Part shown: positions 1-6,354 of the stretch, one piece after another | How the letters are laid out: each line of letters opens with the position of its first letter | Position numbering within the stretch: position 1 is the first letter of the stretch | Origin: Verrucomicrobiota bacterium | GTDB taxonomy: Bacteria; Verrucomicrobiota; Verrucomicrobiia; Opitutales; Opitutaceae | Length of the DNA: 7,257 nt | Direction of reading: 5' to 3' | Assembly (NCBI GenBank): GCA_023446865.1 | Contig: JAEXPL010000440.1 | Location: 1 to 7,257 of the forward strand | Made by a program: the position numbers and the translations under genes | The notes under the pieces: generated by a model | Seen by the model: only the letters and a program-made list of their open reading frames with translations | What the model was told of the DNA's origin: nothing | Database searches by the model: none

Positions 1-19
1 AACCCCAACCCCGCCGACC

Positions 20-2257
20 ATGAACGCACTTCCGCTTTCTCTGCACCGCAGCACCCGCGCCCTCGCCTGCGTCGGACTCGCGGCCACCGCCAGCCAGCTC
101 ACCGCGGCCGAGCCCACGACCGACTCCGATCCGTTCGCAGCCTTCCCGGGCTATATCATCGTCTCGGGCTTCGTGCCGGACGCCTCCGGCAATGACGCGG
201 CCTACGCCCGCCGCGCCCAGACTGATTCCAAGGGCGCCGTTGGCATCGAGGCCTTCCATATCGAGACAGACATCGATCCGAAGACCAACTTCGTCTTCGA
301 CGGTCACGCCCTCTACGGCTCCAACGACTACCTCGCCAAGTTCACCGTTGCTAGGACCGACGTCGGCACGTTCGAGCTCGGCTACAAGAACTTCGCGACC
401 TTCTACGACGGCATCGGCGGGTTCTTCCCGCTCAACTCGTATTGGGAACCGCTCACCAAGGAACAACTGCACACCGACCGCGGCTCGATCTGGGCCGACG
501 CCAAGATCACGCTGCCCAATGCGCCCGTCCTGCACCTCCGCGTCAGCGAGGAGCGCCGGACCGGTCAGAAGGACTCCACGATTTGGGGCGACACCGACTT
601 CACCGGCGTCCCGATCTGGAGTCAGAGCAGCCTGAATCCGTATTCGTCCAACCGAAAGCTGGTCCCCTCCTACCTCGATCTCGACGAACGTCTTCGCACC
701 TACGAGGCCACGCTCTCCCACACGGTCGGCAAAACGTCGTTCGAGCTCAGCATCGTGCGCTCCGAGACCGACAACAACGACATCCGCTGGCTGAACCGCT
801 ACCCCGGCGAGATCAAGCCGTATCCGGCGATCCCGTCCACCCCCGCCACGATCGTCCCCCCCGAGAAGGCGAACAATGAGATCCGGGGCTTCGACCGGCA
901 ATTGGTGAACGCCACGACGACCATCTACAGCGGCAAGTTCGAGACCGCCCTCAGCGACAAGCTCTCCGTCTTCGGAGGCCTCAGCTATCAGGACTACTCC
1001 GCCGATGTCGGCGCGGCCCGCGAGATGACCGTCGATATCATGACCGGCGGCGGCAAGGTCAGCAGCGTTGGCGGTTTCAGCCCGGGCTCCGGCACCAGTG
1101 GTCCCGGCCGTCCGCCCTATTCCTACCGCATGACGGATGGATCGACCTCTCAGGAAGTCCTCTCCGGCAACGTCGGCGTGAAGCTTGAACCCGCCAAGAA
1201 CCTCTTCGTCACTCTCGCGCTCAAGGGCGAGAAGACCGACACCGAAGGCCACAACACGGTCAACTTCATCAATACCAAGGTCGTCCTCGCCTCCGGAGCC
1301 ACCACGAGTGTTCCGGTCACGGTCCCCAACGTCAGCGAGCTGAGCGAGACCGCGTGGACTCCTGAACTCGATGTGCGCTACACCGGCATCAAGAACCTGA
1401 GCCTCTACGGCAACTTCGACTACCGCCATACCTCGGGCGACGAAAGCACCAGCAACGGCTCCATGACCTCCTCCGGCACTGGCGCCAATGGCACTTGGGT
1501 GGCCGGCACGCCGGTCGTCGCCGAGGACAACACCGGCGAAAACCACGGGCACTACAAGGTCGGCTTCAACTGGAACGCCTGCAACGCGGCCACCCTCCGC
1601 GCCGAGGTCTTCTATCGCGACCACAAGAACTCGTTCACCGACATGGCCAACAGCGTCGACGGCTTCGTGCTCGGCTACCGGTACCACGGCGTCCGCCTCA
1701 CCGGCATCGTCAAGCCGCTGCCCGGCGTCACGCTGACCACCCGGTATGTGGCCCAGATCGGCAAGGCCGACGTCGCGGTGGACAGCGCCGAATCCTACGA
1801 CTCGATGGATTCGCGCAACCACCAGCTCGGCGGGACGCTCGATTGGGCGCCGGCCAAGCAGATCTACTTCCAGGTCAACGGGAACCTTGTCTTCTCCACC
1901 ATCGAGACCGCCTATCCCCGCGCTGGCCGCTCGGCCAACGACGTCCTCCGCAACGCCGACAACAACTACTGGACCGGTAGCTTCATCGCCGGCGTCGCCG
2001 CCGGAGCAAAGACCAATGTCGAACTCCAGGCATCCATGTACCGCGCCAAGAACTATCAACCGGCGATGGTCGTCAGCGTTCCCTACGGCGCCGAAGTACG
2101 CGATTCCTCGATCGTCCTCGCCGTGAAGCACCGCTTCACCGAGAAGATCCGCGGCACGGTCAAGGTTGGTTATTTCGAGCAGGACAACACCACCACCGGC
2201 GGCTTCACCAACTTCCATGGCCCGATGGCCTACTTCTCCATCGAGCACGCGCTCTGA
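20..2257 (+). CDS. Secreted outer-membrane beta-barrel protein, possibly MtrB/PioB-like porin of an electron conduit
   Basis: The 745-residue product starts with a signal peptide: arginines at 10 and 13, a hydrophobic stretch at about 14-24, and a probable cut after LTAA near residue 30. The rest is rich in alternating polar/hydrophobic and aromatic segments typical of beta strands (for example 118-125 and the last 20 residues). Gly/Ser/Thr-rich stretches at about 341-370 and 474-510 look like surface loops. The C-terminus reads YFSIEHAL, resembling a barrel end signal but finishing in Leu rather than Phe. A segment near 121-137 (GYKNFATFYDGIGGFFP) recalls an early strand-turn region of MtrB/PioB-type porins; this is from memory, not a search. 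Those proteins wrap a decahaem cytochrome and carry electrons across the outer membrane. The next gene encodes a cytochrome c, which fits. Against it, the N-terminal CxxC of Shewanella MtrB is absent, and the only mature cysteine is C521. It could be another porin. Barrel: confident; MtrB-like: tentative. The ATG has no Shine-Dalgarno. Confidence 0.72.
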   Translation: MNALPLSLHRSTRALACVGLAATASQLTAAEPTTDSDPFAAFPGYIIVSGFVPDASGNDAAYARRAQTDSKGAVGIEAFHIETDIDPKTNFVFDGHALYGSNDYLAKFTVARTDVGTFELGYKNFATFYDGIGGFFPLNSYWEPLTKEQLHTDRGSIWADAKITLPNAPVLHLRVSEERRTGQKDSTIWGDTDFTGVPIWSQSSLNPYSSNRKLVPSYLDLDERLRTYEATLSHTVGKTSFELSIVRSETDNNDIRWLNRYPGEIKPYPAIPSTPATIVPPEKANNEIRGFDRQLVNATTTIYSGKFETALSDKLSVFGGLSYQDYSADVGAAREMTVDIMTGGGKVSSVGGFSPGSGTSGPGRPPYSYRMTDGSTSQEVLSGNVGVKLEPAKNLFVTLALKGEKTDTEGHNTVNFINTKVVLASGATTSVPVTVPNVSELSETAWTPELDVRYTGIKNLSLYGNFDYRHTSGDESTSNGSMTSSGTGANGTWVAGTPVVAEDNTGENHGHYKVGFNWNACNAATLRAEVFYRDHKNSFTDMANSVDGFVLGYRYHGVRLTGIVKPLPGVTLTTRYVAQIGKADVAVDSAESYDSMDSRNHQLGGTLDWAPAKQIYFQVNGNLVFSTIETAYPRAGRSANDVLRNADNNYWTGSFIAGVAAGAKTNVELQASMYRAKNYQPAMVVSVPYGAEVRDSSIVLAVKHRFTEKIRGTVKVGYFEQDNTTTGGFTNFHGPMAYFSIEHAL

Positions 2258-2306
2258 CGTGACCGGTGTGGAACCCGCCCCCGCTCCAAACGTCTCACCC
2301 AACACC

Positions 2307-2642
2307 ATGAAACTCGTCACCACCGTTCTACTCGCCTCCGTCTCCCTCGCCCTAGTCTCCACCGCCGGTGCGGCCACCGCCAAGGAGAACTGGGACCTCC
2401 ATTGCGCCAAGTGCCACGCCGCCGACGGTTCCGGCACCACCAAGGTTGGCCAACGCCTCAAGCTCAAGGATTACACCAAGGCCGACAACCAGGCCGCCTT
2501 CACCGACGCCCAGGCTCTCGACGCCATCAAGGACGGCGTGAAGGACGCCGCCGGCAAGTTCACGATGAATCCCTACAGCGAGAAGCTCTCGGCCGAGGAG
2601 ATGCAGGCCCTCGTCCCCTTCGTACGCAGCCTGAAGAAGTAA
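2307..2642 (+). CDS. Small periplasmic class I cytochrome c (monohaem)
   Basis: The 111-residue product has a classic Sec signal peptide (Lys at 2, hydrophobic core 3-20, probable cut after AGAA near residue 23). A mature domain of about 88 residues follows. The haem-attachment motif CAKCH lies at residues 33-37, right after the short first helix (ENWDLH). The likely distal ligand is Met87 in KFTMNPYSEKLS; Met99 is a less likely alternative. The C-terminal helix is EEMQALVPFVRSLKK, as in small cytochromes that shuttle electrons in the periplasm. The frame is open upstream to 2166, but that extension lies inside the preceding gene, so the ATG at 2307 directly before the signal peptide is chosen. 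It lies 49 bases after the barrel gene with no terminator between, so co-transcription is likely. A strong terminator follows. The electron partner cannot be read from the sequence; the barrel/conduit neighbour is the best candidate. Confidence 0.92.
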   Translation: MKLVTTVLLASVSLALVSTAGAATAKENWDLHCAKCHAADGSGTTKVGQRLKLKDYTKADNQAAFTDAQALDAIKDGVKDAAGKFTMNPYSEKLSAEEMQALVPFVRSLKK

Positions 2643-2658
2643 GGTCCGTTTCCGGACC
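2643..2658 (+). other. Small stem-loop directly after the cytochrome stop codon
   Basis: GGTCCG pairs with CGGACC around a TTTC loop, starting at the base after the TAA stop. No T-run follows, so it is not itself a standard terminator. It could protect the 3' end of the message or assist the larger hairpin 16 bases downstream. Confidence 0.4.
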
Positions 2659-2673
2659 ACGCTGTTGTCTCCC

Positions 2674-2707
2674 GCGGCCCGCCGTCACCGGCGGGCCGCT
2701 GCGTTTT
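2674..2707 (+). terminator. Strong intrinsic terminator of the barrel-cytochrome unit
   Basis: A perfect 11-bp GC stem (GCGGCCCGCCG at 2674-2684 with CGGCGGGCCGC at 2689-2699) encloses a TCAC tetraloop. TGCG and a short T4 run (2704-2707) follow. It lies 31 bases after the cytochrome stop codon and before cheV. It therefore separates the electron-transfer unit from the chemotaxis gene. The T-run is short, but the stem is very stable. Confidence 0.8.
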
Positions 2708-2832
2708 CCGCACCGACCGCCGTGCCGAAGCAAGCGATTGCACCACACCTTTTCAGTCAAGCCGCCGCCCGCCCAGCCGATTGAACCTCCGGCACCGCCG
2801 CGCACCGCCTCGCGTCGTCGCCGCACCGCACC

Positions 2833-3795
2833 ATGCAGCCATCCACCGCCTCCGCCAAACAGGGCATCCTCCTCGAGTCCGGGACCAACGAGGTCGAGTT
2901 CATCGAGTTCTTCCTCGCCGGCGAAAGCTACGGCGTGAACGTATCCAAGGTTCAGCGCGTCATCGCCCTCAGCAACTGCCACATCACCCGCCTCGCCCAA
3001 GCCCCGCACGGCGTCGAGGGTGTGATCCATGTGCAGGACAAGCCCGTCCTCCTCGTCAATCTCCACACCGCCCTCGCCATTCCCGGCGGCGCCGCCGACA
3101 ACGATCGGCAGCTCGTGATGGTCACCCGCTTCAACAAGCGCACCACCGCGTTCCTCATCGACGGCATCTCGAAGATCCACCGCACCTCCTGGGCCGACTT
3201 CGAGCCGATGAATACCTCCCTCGCTGGCGAAGGCGCCGGCTACACCACTGGCTCCATCCGCATCGGCGAGCGCATCATCCTCGTCCTCGACCTCGAGCGT
3301 CTGATGCTCGATTTCACCCCGGCCGATGAGCGCCCCAGCGCCGTGCCTCCCGCTGACGAGAAAACCCGCCGCAGCCGCGAAAACGTGAAGATCGTCTACG
3401 CCGAGGACTCCAAGATGGTCCGTCGTTTCACCCTCGATGTCCTCCACGGTGCCGGTTTTACCAACATCGCCGTCTTCGAAAACGGCCTCGAGGCCGACCA
3501 ACACCTCGCCGCGCTCCGTCAGCAGGCCGCGACCGAACACCACCCGATCAGCGACTACGTCGACCTTATCATCACCGACATCGAAATGCCGAAGATGGAT
3601 GGCCTCACGCTGTGCCGGAATGTGAAGGCCTCGGGTGGCGACCATATCCCCGCCGTCGTCGTCTACTCCTCGCTCATCAACGAGGAGATGTCGCGAAAAT
3701 GCGTTTCCGTCGGAGCCGACGCCCAGCTCAGCAAGCCGCACGGCGAGGAAATCATCGCCATCGTCGACAAACTCTGCGGCTGCGCCGCCGCGTAG
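2833..3795 (+). CDS. cheV: Chemotaxis adaptor CheV (CheW domain fused to response-regulator receiver)
   Basis: The 320-residue product has the two-domain CheV layout and a typical CheV length. A CheW-like coupling domain spans about 20-165 (EVEFIEFFLAGESYGVNVSK at its start). A charged linker covers about 165-184, and a receiver domain 185-316. Receiver residues are all present: acidic pair E191-D192, phospho-acceptor D249 in ITDIEMPKMDG, switch Ser279 in VVYSS, and Lys301 in LSKPH. There is no signal peptide or membrane segment, so it is cytoplasmic. By family knowledge it links chemoreceptors to the CheA kinase, and phosphorylation tunes coupling during adaptation. In the CheW part, the segment around 64-78 reads VIHVQDKPVLLVNLH, where many CheW domains have Arg. 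No other chemotaxis gene is visible, so it is a stand-alone adaptor here. The ATG at 2833 is the only reasonable start; no Shine-Dalgarno precedes it. The gene is isolated by a terminator upstream and a 260-base gap downstream. Confidence 0.94.
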   Translation: MQPSTASAKQGILLESGTNEVEFIEFFLAGESYGVNVSKVQRVIALSNCHITRLAQAPHGVEGVIHVQDKPVLLVNLHTALAIPGGAADNDRQLVMVTRFNKRTTAFLIDGISKIHRTSWADFEPMNTSLAGEGAGYTTGSIRIGERIILVLDLERLMLDFTPADERPSAVPPADEKTRRSRENVKIVYAEDSKMVRRFTLDVLHGAGFTNIAVFENGLEADQHLAALRQQAATEHHPISDYVDLIITDIEMPKMDGLTLCRNVKASGGDHIPAVVVYSSLINEEMSRKCVSVGADAQLSKPHGEEIIAIVDKLCGCAAA

Positions 3796-3947
3796 AGCCG
3801 GCTTCACGCGCCTCCCTCCGCCGGAGGCCGGCCGCTCGCCGATCCGCCCCGCCCTGAGGACGGCCGAAGGGCACGCGCCCCCGCCCTCCGCCCGCCACCA
3901 GACGCCAAAGTACTCAGCGCAGCGTCGCGGGCCGATCACTCGTCTGG

Positions 3948-3984
3948 GCGCCACCATTCATCGCAAAACCCGCTTGGCGCTTTT
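3948..3984 (+). other. Inverted repeat followed by T4 in the cheV-hemN gap
   Basis: GCGCCA (3948-3953) pairs with TGGCGC (3975-3980) across a 21-base spacer, and TTTT follows at 3981-3984. It could be a weak terminator for cheV or an operator, because its right arm overlaps the proposed -35 box of hemN. The long loop and 6-bp stem make either reading uncertain. The rest of the 260-base gap (3796-4055) is GC-rich, and I see no gene in it. Confidence 0.3.
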
Positions 3985-4003
3985 CCCCGGTCTCGCGTAT
4001 GGT
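3974..4003 (+). promoter_or_regulatory. Candidate sigma70-type promoter for hemN
   Basis: TTGGCG (3974-3979) and TATGGT (3998-4003) are separated by 18 bases. The -10 box matches the consensus at four of six positions and the -35 box at three. Predicted transcription would begin near 4010, giving a leader of about 46 bases before the hemN ATG at 4056. It sits in the least GC-rich part of the intergenic gap. No FNR-like box was recognised next to it. Confidence 0.4.
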
Positions 4004-4055
4004 CCGCCCCGCCGCCGCTACCCGCGCGCGCTCTGCTCACTCACGCACCTCCGCG

Positions 4056-5426
4056 ATGCCCGCTCTCACCGTCAATCTCGACCTCGTCCGCAAGTACGCC
4101 AAACCCGGCCCGCGGTACACCTCGTATCCCACTGCGCCGCAGTTCACCGAGACGTTCGACCGCGACCGCCTCGCCCGAGAGATCGACGCCCACAACCGCT
4201 CCGCTCGTCCGCTCTCGCTGTACCTGCACATTCCGTTCTGCGAGACGCTCTGCTGGTTCTGCGGCTGCACCCAGATCACCACCCACGACCACGGCAAGTC
4301 TGCGCCGTACCTCGATCGCCTCATCCGCGAGATTGAACTCGCCGCCGCCCCGCTCAACCCCGCCCGCCGCGTCGTCCAGCTCCACTTCGGCGGCGGAACG
4401 CCCAACTTCCTCTCGCCCGACGAAATCCGCCGCCTCGGCGCGGTGCTGCGCTCGCGTTTCACCTTCGCGCCCGACGCCGAAATCGGCGTCGAGTTCGACC
4501 CGCGCCGCCTCACGCGCGACCACGTGGCCGCCTTCCGCGAACTCGGCGGCAACCGCGCCTCGCTCGGCATCCAGGATTTTGATCCCAAGGTGCAGGAGGC
4601 CGTCCATCGCATCCAACCCGAGGACCTCGTCCGCCAGGCCATCGCGTGGCTGCGCGAGACCGGCTTCGAGTCGCTCAACCTCGACCTGATCTACGGCCTC
4701 CCCTACCAGACGCCCGCCAGTTTCGCCGACACCCTCGAGCGCGCCATCGCCCTCGGCGGCGATCGGTTCGCCATCTTCAACTACGCGCATGTCCCGTGGA
4801 TGCGCCCCGGCCAGAAGGTCATCCCCGAGTCCGCCCTCCCCTCGCCCGAGCAGAAGCTCCAGATCCTCAAGGCCACCGTCGAGACGCTCACCGCGCGCGA
4901 CTGGGCCTACATCGGCATGGATCACTTCGCCCGCACCACCGACGAGCTCGCCGTCGCCCAGGCCGCCGGCACCCTGCAGCGCAACTTCCAAGGCTATAGC
5001 ACGCGCGGCGGCGCCGACATCCTCGCCTTCGGCATGTCGGCCATCTCGCAGACCGACACCCACTACCGGCAGAACCTCAAGGTGCTCCCGCACTACTACG
5101 CCGCGGTGGACCGCGGCGAGGCACCGATCACGAAGGCCTTCTTCCTCAGCGAGGACGACCGCATCCGGCGCGACGTCATCATGCGCCTCATGTGCGACCT
5201 GAAGCTCGACTACCCCAAGCTCTCCGCGAGCCTCGGCATCGACTTCACCCGCTACTTCGCCGACGCCCTCGCCTCCCTCGCGGAAGCCGAGGCCGACGGC
5301 CTGATCGAGCGCCACCCCGACCGTCTCCAAGTGACGGACGCCGGCCGCCTCCTCATCCGCAACCTCGCGATGCCCTTCGACGCCTACCTCACCAAGAAGT
5401 CCGCCCGCTTCTCGCAGACGGTGTGA
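4056..5426 (+). CDS. hemN: Oxygen-independent coproporphyrinogen III dehydrogenase HemN (radical SAM)
   Basis: This cytoplasmic radical-SAM enzyme converts coproporphyrinogen III to protoporphyrinogen IX without oxygen, a late step of haem synthesis. From the ATG at 4056 the product is 456 residues, within one residue of E. coli HemN. The iron-sulfur motif CETLCWFCGC puts cysteines at 62, 66, 69 and 71, the positions I recall for E. coli HemN. The fourth cysteine helps separate true HemN from HemW-like relatives, which lack it. Other family blocks are PGPRYTSYPTA (17-27), GGGTP (112-116), NLDLIYGLP (208-216), IGMDHFAR (286-293), NFQGYSTRGG (from 310), and a HemN-type C-terminal domain ending in RLLIRNLAMPFDAYL. 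An in-frame ATG at 3999 would add 19 low-complexity residues and overlap the proposed promoter, so 4056 is preferred. It lies in a locus that also carries hemG. The full C-terminal domain and motifs suggest a functional enzyme. Confidence 0.97.
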   Translation: MPALTVNLDLVRKYAKPGPRYTSYPTAPQFTETFDRDRLAREIDAHNRSARPLSLYLHIPFCETLCWFCGCTQITTHDHGKSAPYLDRLIREIELAAAPLNPARRVVQLHFGGGTPNFLSPDEIRRLGAVLRSRFTFAPDAEIGVEFDPRRLTRDHVAAFRELGGNRASLGIQDFDPKVQEAVHRIQPEDLVRQAIAWLRETGFESLNLDLIYGLPYQTPASFADTLERAIALGGDRFAIFNYAHVPWMRPGQKVIPESALPSPEQKLQILKATVETLTARDWAYIGMDHFARTTDELAVAQAAGTLQRNFQGYSTRGGADILAFGMSAISQTDTHYRQNLKVLPHYYAAVDRGEAPITKAFFLSEDDRIRRDVIMRLMCDLKLDYPKLSASLGIDFTRYFADALASLAEAEADGLIERHPDRLQVTDAGRLLIRNLAMPFDAYLTKKSARFSQTV

Positions 5427-5449
5427 AGGCCCAAACAAACCCTTACCCT

Positions 5450-5465
5450 CGCCAGCTGGCGTTTT
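5450..5465 (+). terminator. Weak hairpin plus T-run after hemN
   Basis: The 12-base perfect palindrome CGCCAGCTGGCG (5450-5461) is followed directly by TTTT. As RNA it forms only a 4-bp CGCC/GGCG stem with an AGCT loop, so termination would be weak or partial. It lies 23 bases after the hemN stop. A promoter-like pair, TTACCC (5443-5448) and TAGGTT (5465-5470) with 16-base spacing, overlaps it, so it may instead belong to the start region of the next gene. Confidence 0.33.
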
Positions 5466-5483
5466 AGGTTTCCTGCGACACTC

Positions 5484-5960
5484 ATGAAGCCGTCCGCCAA
5501 GCTGCACCTCATGTGCGCGGTCTATTGCACGACCCTCGCCGCCCTGAACTGGTCTCACTCGATCGAGTACTCGCGCGCCGTGGGCCCCTATCGTGAGACG
5601 AACGCCCCGGTTGGGCTCGCCCTCCTGCTGGCCGGAAGCATCGCCCTGGTGCTGGCCGTCCGCTGCCTCCGCGCCGCCAAGCGTCGGCTCGAGAGCGGGC
5701 GCCGCGTCGCCGCCGGCGGGTGGATCCCGAGCAAGAGTGTGCTCCTGTACGCGCTGCCATTGCTCTTCAGCCACACAACCACGTCGACTTGGGTCGAGGC
5801 GGACGGGACGCGCGCGGTCGCCAACGGAGGATTTGGGCACGCGCTCTCCCCGTGGGTGTTCCTGGTCGCCGAGGCCGGCATGATCCTCTTCCAGTTGCAC
5901 GCGAAACTCGCCACCGACGGAGCCCCGACTGCCGCTGCGACGCGGCCCGAGGCCGCCTAA
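5484..5960 (+). CDS. Hypothetical small integral membrane protein, about three to four hydrophobic segments
   Basis: I do not recognise this 158-residue protein. Hydrophobic segments lie at about 8-23, 43-62, 85-96 (weaker) and 121-138. The first could be an uncleaved N-terminal anchor. Segments 2 and 3 are separated by a basic stretch (KRRLESGRR at about 66-74) that should lie in the cytoplasm by the positive-inside rule. The loop between segments 3 and 4 (about 97-120) carries H97, several Thr and two acidic residues. The C-terminal 20 residues are Ala/Thr-rich and probably disordered. There is no catalytic motif or cysteine pair suggesting an enzyme. Codon use matches neighbouring genes and the frame is uninterrupted, so it is probably a real gene. 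The ATG at 5484 is the first in frame after hemN, 57 bases downstream, and has no clear Shine-Dalgarno. It could be co-transcribed with hemN if the weak hairpin between them reads through. Confidence 0.7.
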   Translation: MKPSAKLHLMCAVYCTTLAALNWSHSIEYSRAVGPYRETNAPVGLALLLAGSIALVLAVRCLRAAKRRLESGRRVAAGGWIPSKSVLLYALPLLFSHTTTSTWVEADGTRAVANGGFGHALSPWVFLVAEAGMILFQLHAKLATDGAPTAAATRPEAA

Positions 5961-6120
5961 GGTCGTACTTCCCCGCCGCCGCGAGACAGCTTCGCGAAGC
6001 TGGCGTCGCCGACTTCGAGCCCTCCACGAAGAACCCGATCCGGTTGGCTGTGGCCGAGGAGAAGCTGACGCGCCACTACGGCGTGGGTTGCCTCCCCAAG
6101 CCCACCCTTGCCCTAAGTCC
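5961..6120 (+). other. Coding-like intergenic stretch without a start codon; possible gene remnant
   Basis: The frame beginning at 5960 stays open across this gap. Its codons end in G or C about as often as in the real genes around it. It would read RQLREAGVADFEPSTKNP and continue to about TRHYGVG. No ATG or GTG start and no ribosome site introduces it, and I do not recognise the peptide. Past 6142 this frame only shadows the antitoxin gene. It may be a decayed gene fragment, or chance in high-GC DNA. Confidence 0.25.
5987..6002. repeat. Perfect 16-base palindrome
   Basis: CAGCTTCGCGAAGCTG is its own reverse complement. It lies 26 bases after the stop of the membrane-protein gene and 139 bases before the antitoxin start. 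As RNA or cruciform it gives a 6-bp stem with a CGCG-type centre, and no T-run follows. It could be a dimeric-protein operator, a 3'-end hairpin of the upstream gene, or a recombination scar. Its right side overlaps an AGCTGGCG octamer that recurs nearby. Confidence 0.5.
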
Positions 6121-6135
6121 GCCGCCAGCTACCGT
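6108..6135 (+). promoter_or_regulatory. Candidate promoter of the toxin-antitoxin operon
   Basis: TTGCCC (6108-6113) and TACCGT (6130-6135) are separated by 16 bases. Transcription would start about 7 bases after the -10 box, that is at or next to the antitoxin ATG at 6142. That predicts a leaderless or nearly leaderless message, consistent with the missing Shine-Dalgarno. The match to consensus is modest, so this is tentative. Confidence 0.3.
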
Positions 6136-6141
6136 GCCGCC

Positions 6142-6354
6142 ATGCCGCTCTCCAATGTCTATCTCGCCGAAGAGGCTCTTTCGCTTCCCGCCGCCGAGCG
6201 CGAGACGTTGGCCCGCCTGCTCCTCGCCAGCGTCTCGCCCGACAGCCGCAGCGATGAAGAGATCCGGGCCGAGCTGAAGTCGCGACTAGCCAAGCTGAAA
6301 TCGGGCGAGGATGCCGGTCTGACGTTCGCGGAAGTCTTCGGCGAGAAGGCATGA
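6142..6354 (+). CDS. Putative addiction-module antitoxin (PF09720-type)
   Basis: The 70-residue cytoplasmic protein is mostly helical and acidic toward its C-terminus. It shows the pattern of the short antitoxin family often labelled putative addiction module component. This comprises an N-terminal helix AEEALSLPAAERETLARLLLASV (about 9-31), then SDEEIRAELKSRLAKLKSGE (37-56), and a C-terminal LTFAEVFGE (60-68). These antitoxins are unstable partners that bind and neutralise ParE/RelE-family toxins and usually repress their own operon. Its stop overlaps the toxin start by four bases (ATGA), which supports translational coupling. The ATG at 6142 is preferred over an in-frame TTG at 6088, because the extra 18 residues are low-complexity and the family begins just before the first helix. 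Unlike ParD or RelB, this family has no obvious ribbon-helix-helix here. Family assignment is by pattern, not by search. Confidence 0.87.
   Translation: MPLSNVYLAEEALSLPAAERETLARLLLASVSPDSRSDEEIRAELKSRLAKLKSGEDAGLTFAEVFGEKA

Noticed and set aside
2166..2306. A longer cytochrome product starting inside the barrel gene
   Set aside because: The extension overlaps 92 bases of the barrel gene. The ATG at 2307 begins a textbook signal peptide.
2708..2832. TTGCAC near 2738 as a -35 box for cheV
   Set aside because: No acceptable -10 box was found at 16-18 bases downstream. The cheV promoter could not be located.
3815..3827. CCTCC-GCC-GGAGG hairpin after cheV as a terminator
   Set aside because: It has only a 5-bp stem with a 3-base loop and no T-run. 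Such GC palindromes are common in this composition.
2560..3957. A 465-codon open frame on the minus strand opposite cheV
   Set aside because: It is a shadow of cheV in high-GC DNA. It also runs through the strong terminator and into the cytochrome gene, and its product has no recognisable domain.
3999..4055. Upstream start for HemN giving 475 residues
   Set aside because: The added 19 residues are low-complexity and the ATG overlaps the proposed -10 box. The start at 4056 places the cysteines at 62, 66, 69 and 71, as expected for HemN.
4041..5900. A 619-codon open frame on the minus strand opposite hemN and the membrane protein
   Set aside because: It mirrors the G/C-ending codons of hemN. 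HemN has unmistakable family motifs, while the antisense product is low-complexity (Glu/Val/Gly/Arg-rich) with no motif.
6088..6141. TTG start adding 18 residues to the antitoxin
   Set aside because: The extension is Pro/Ser/Ala-rich without family similarity and would span the candidate promoter; ATG at 6142 fits the family length.
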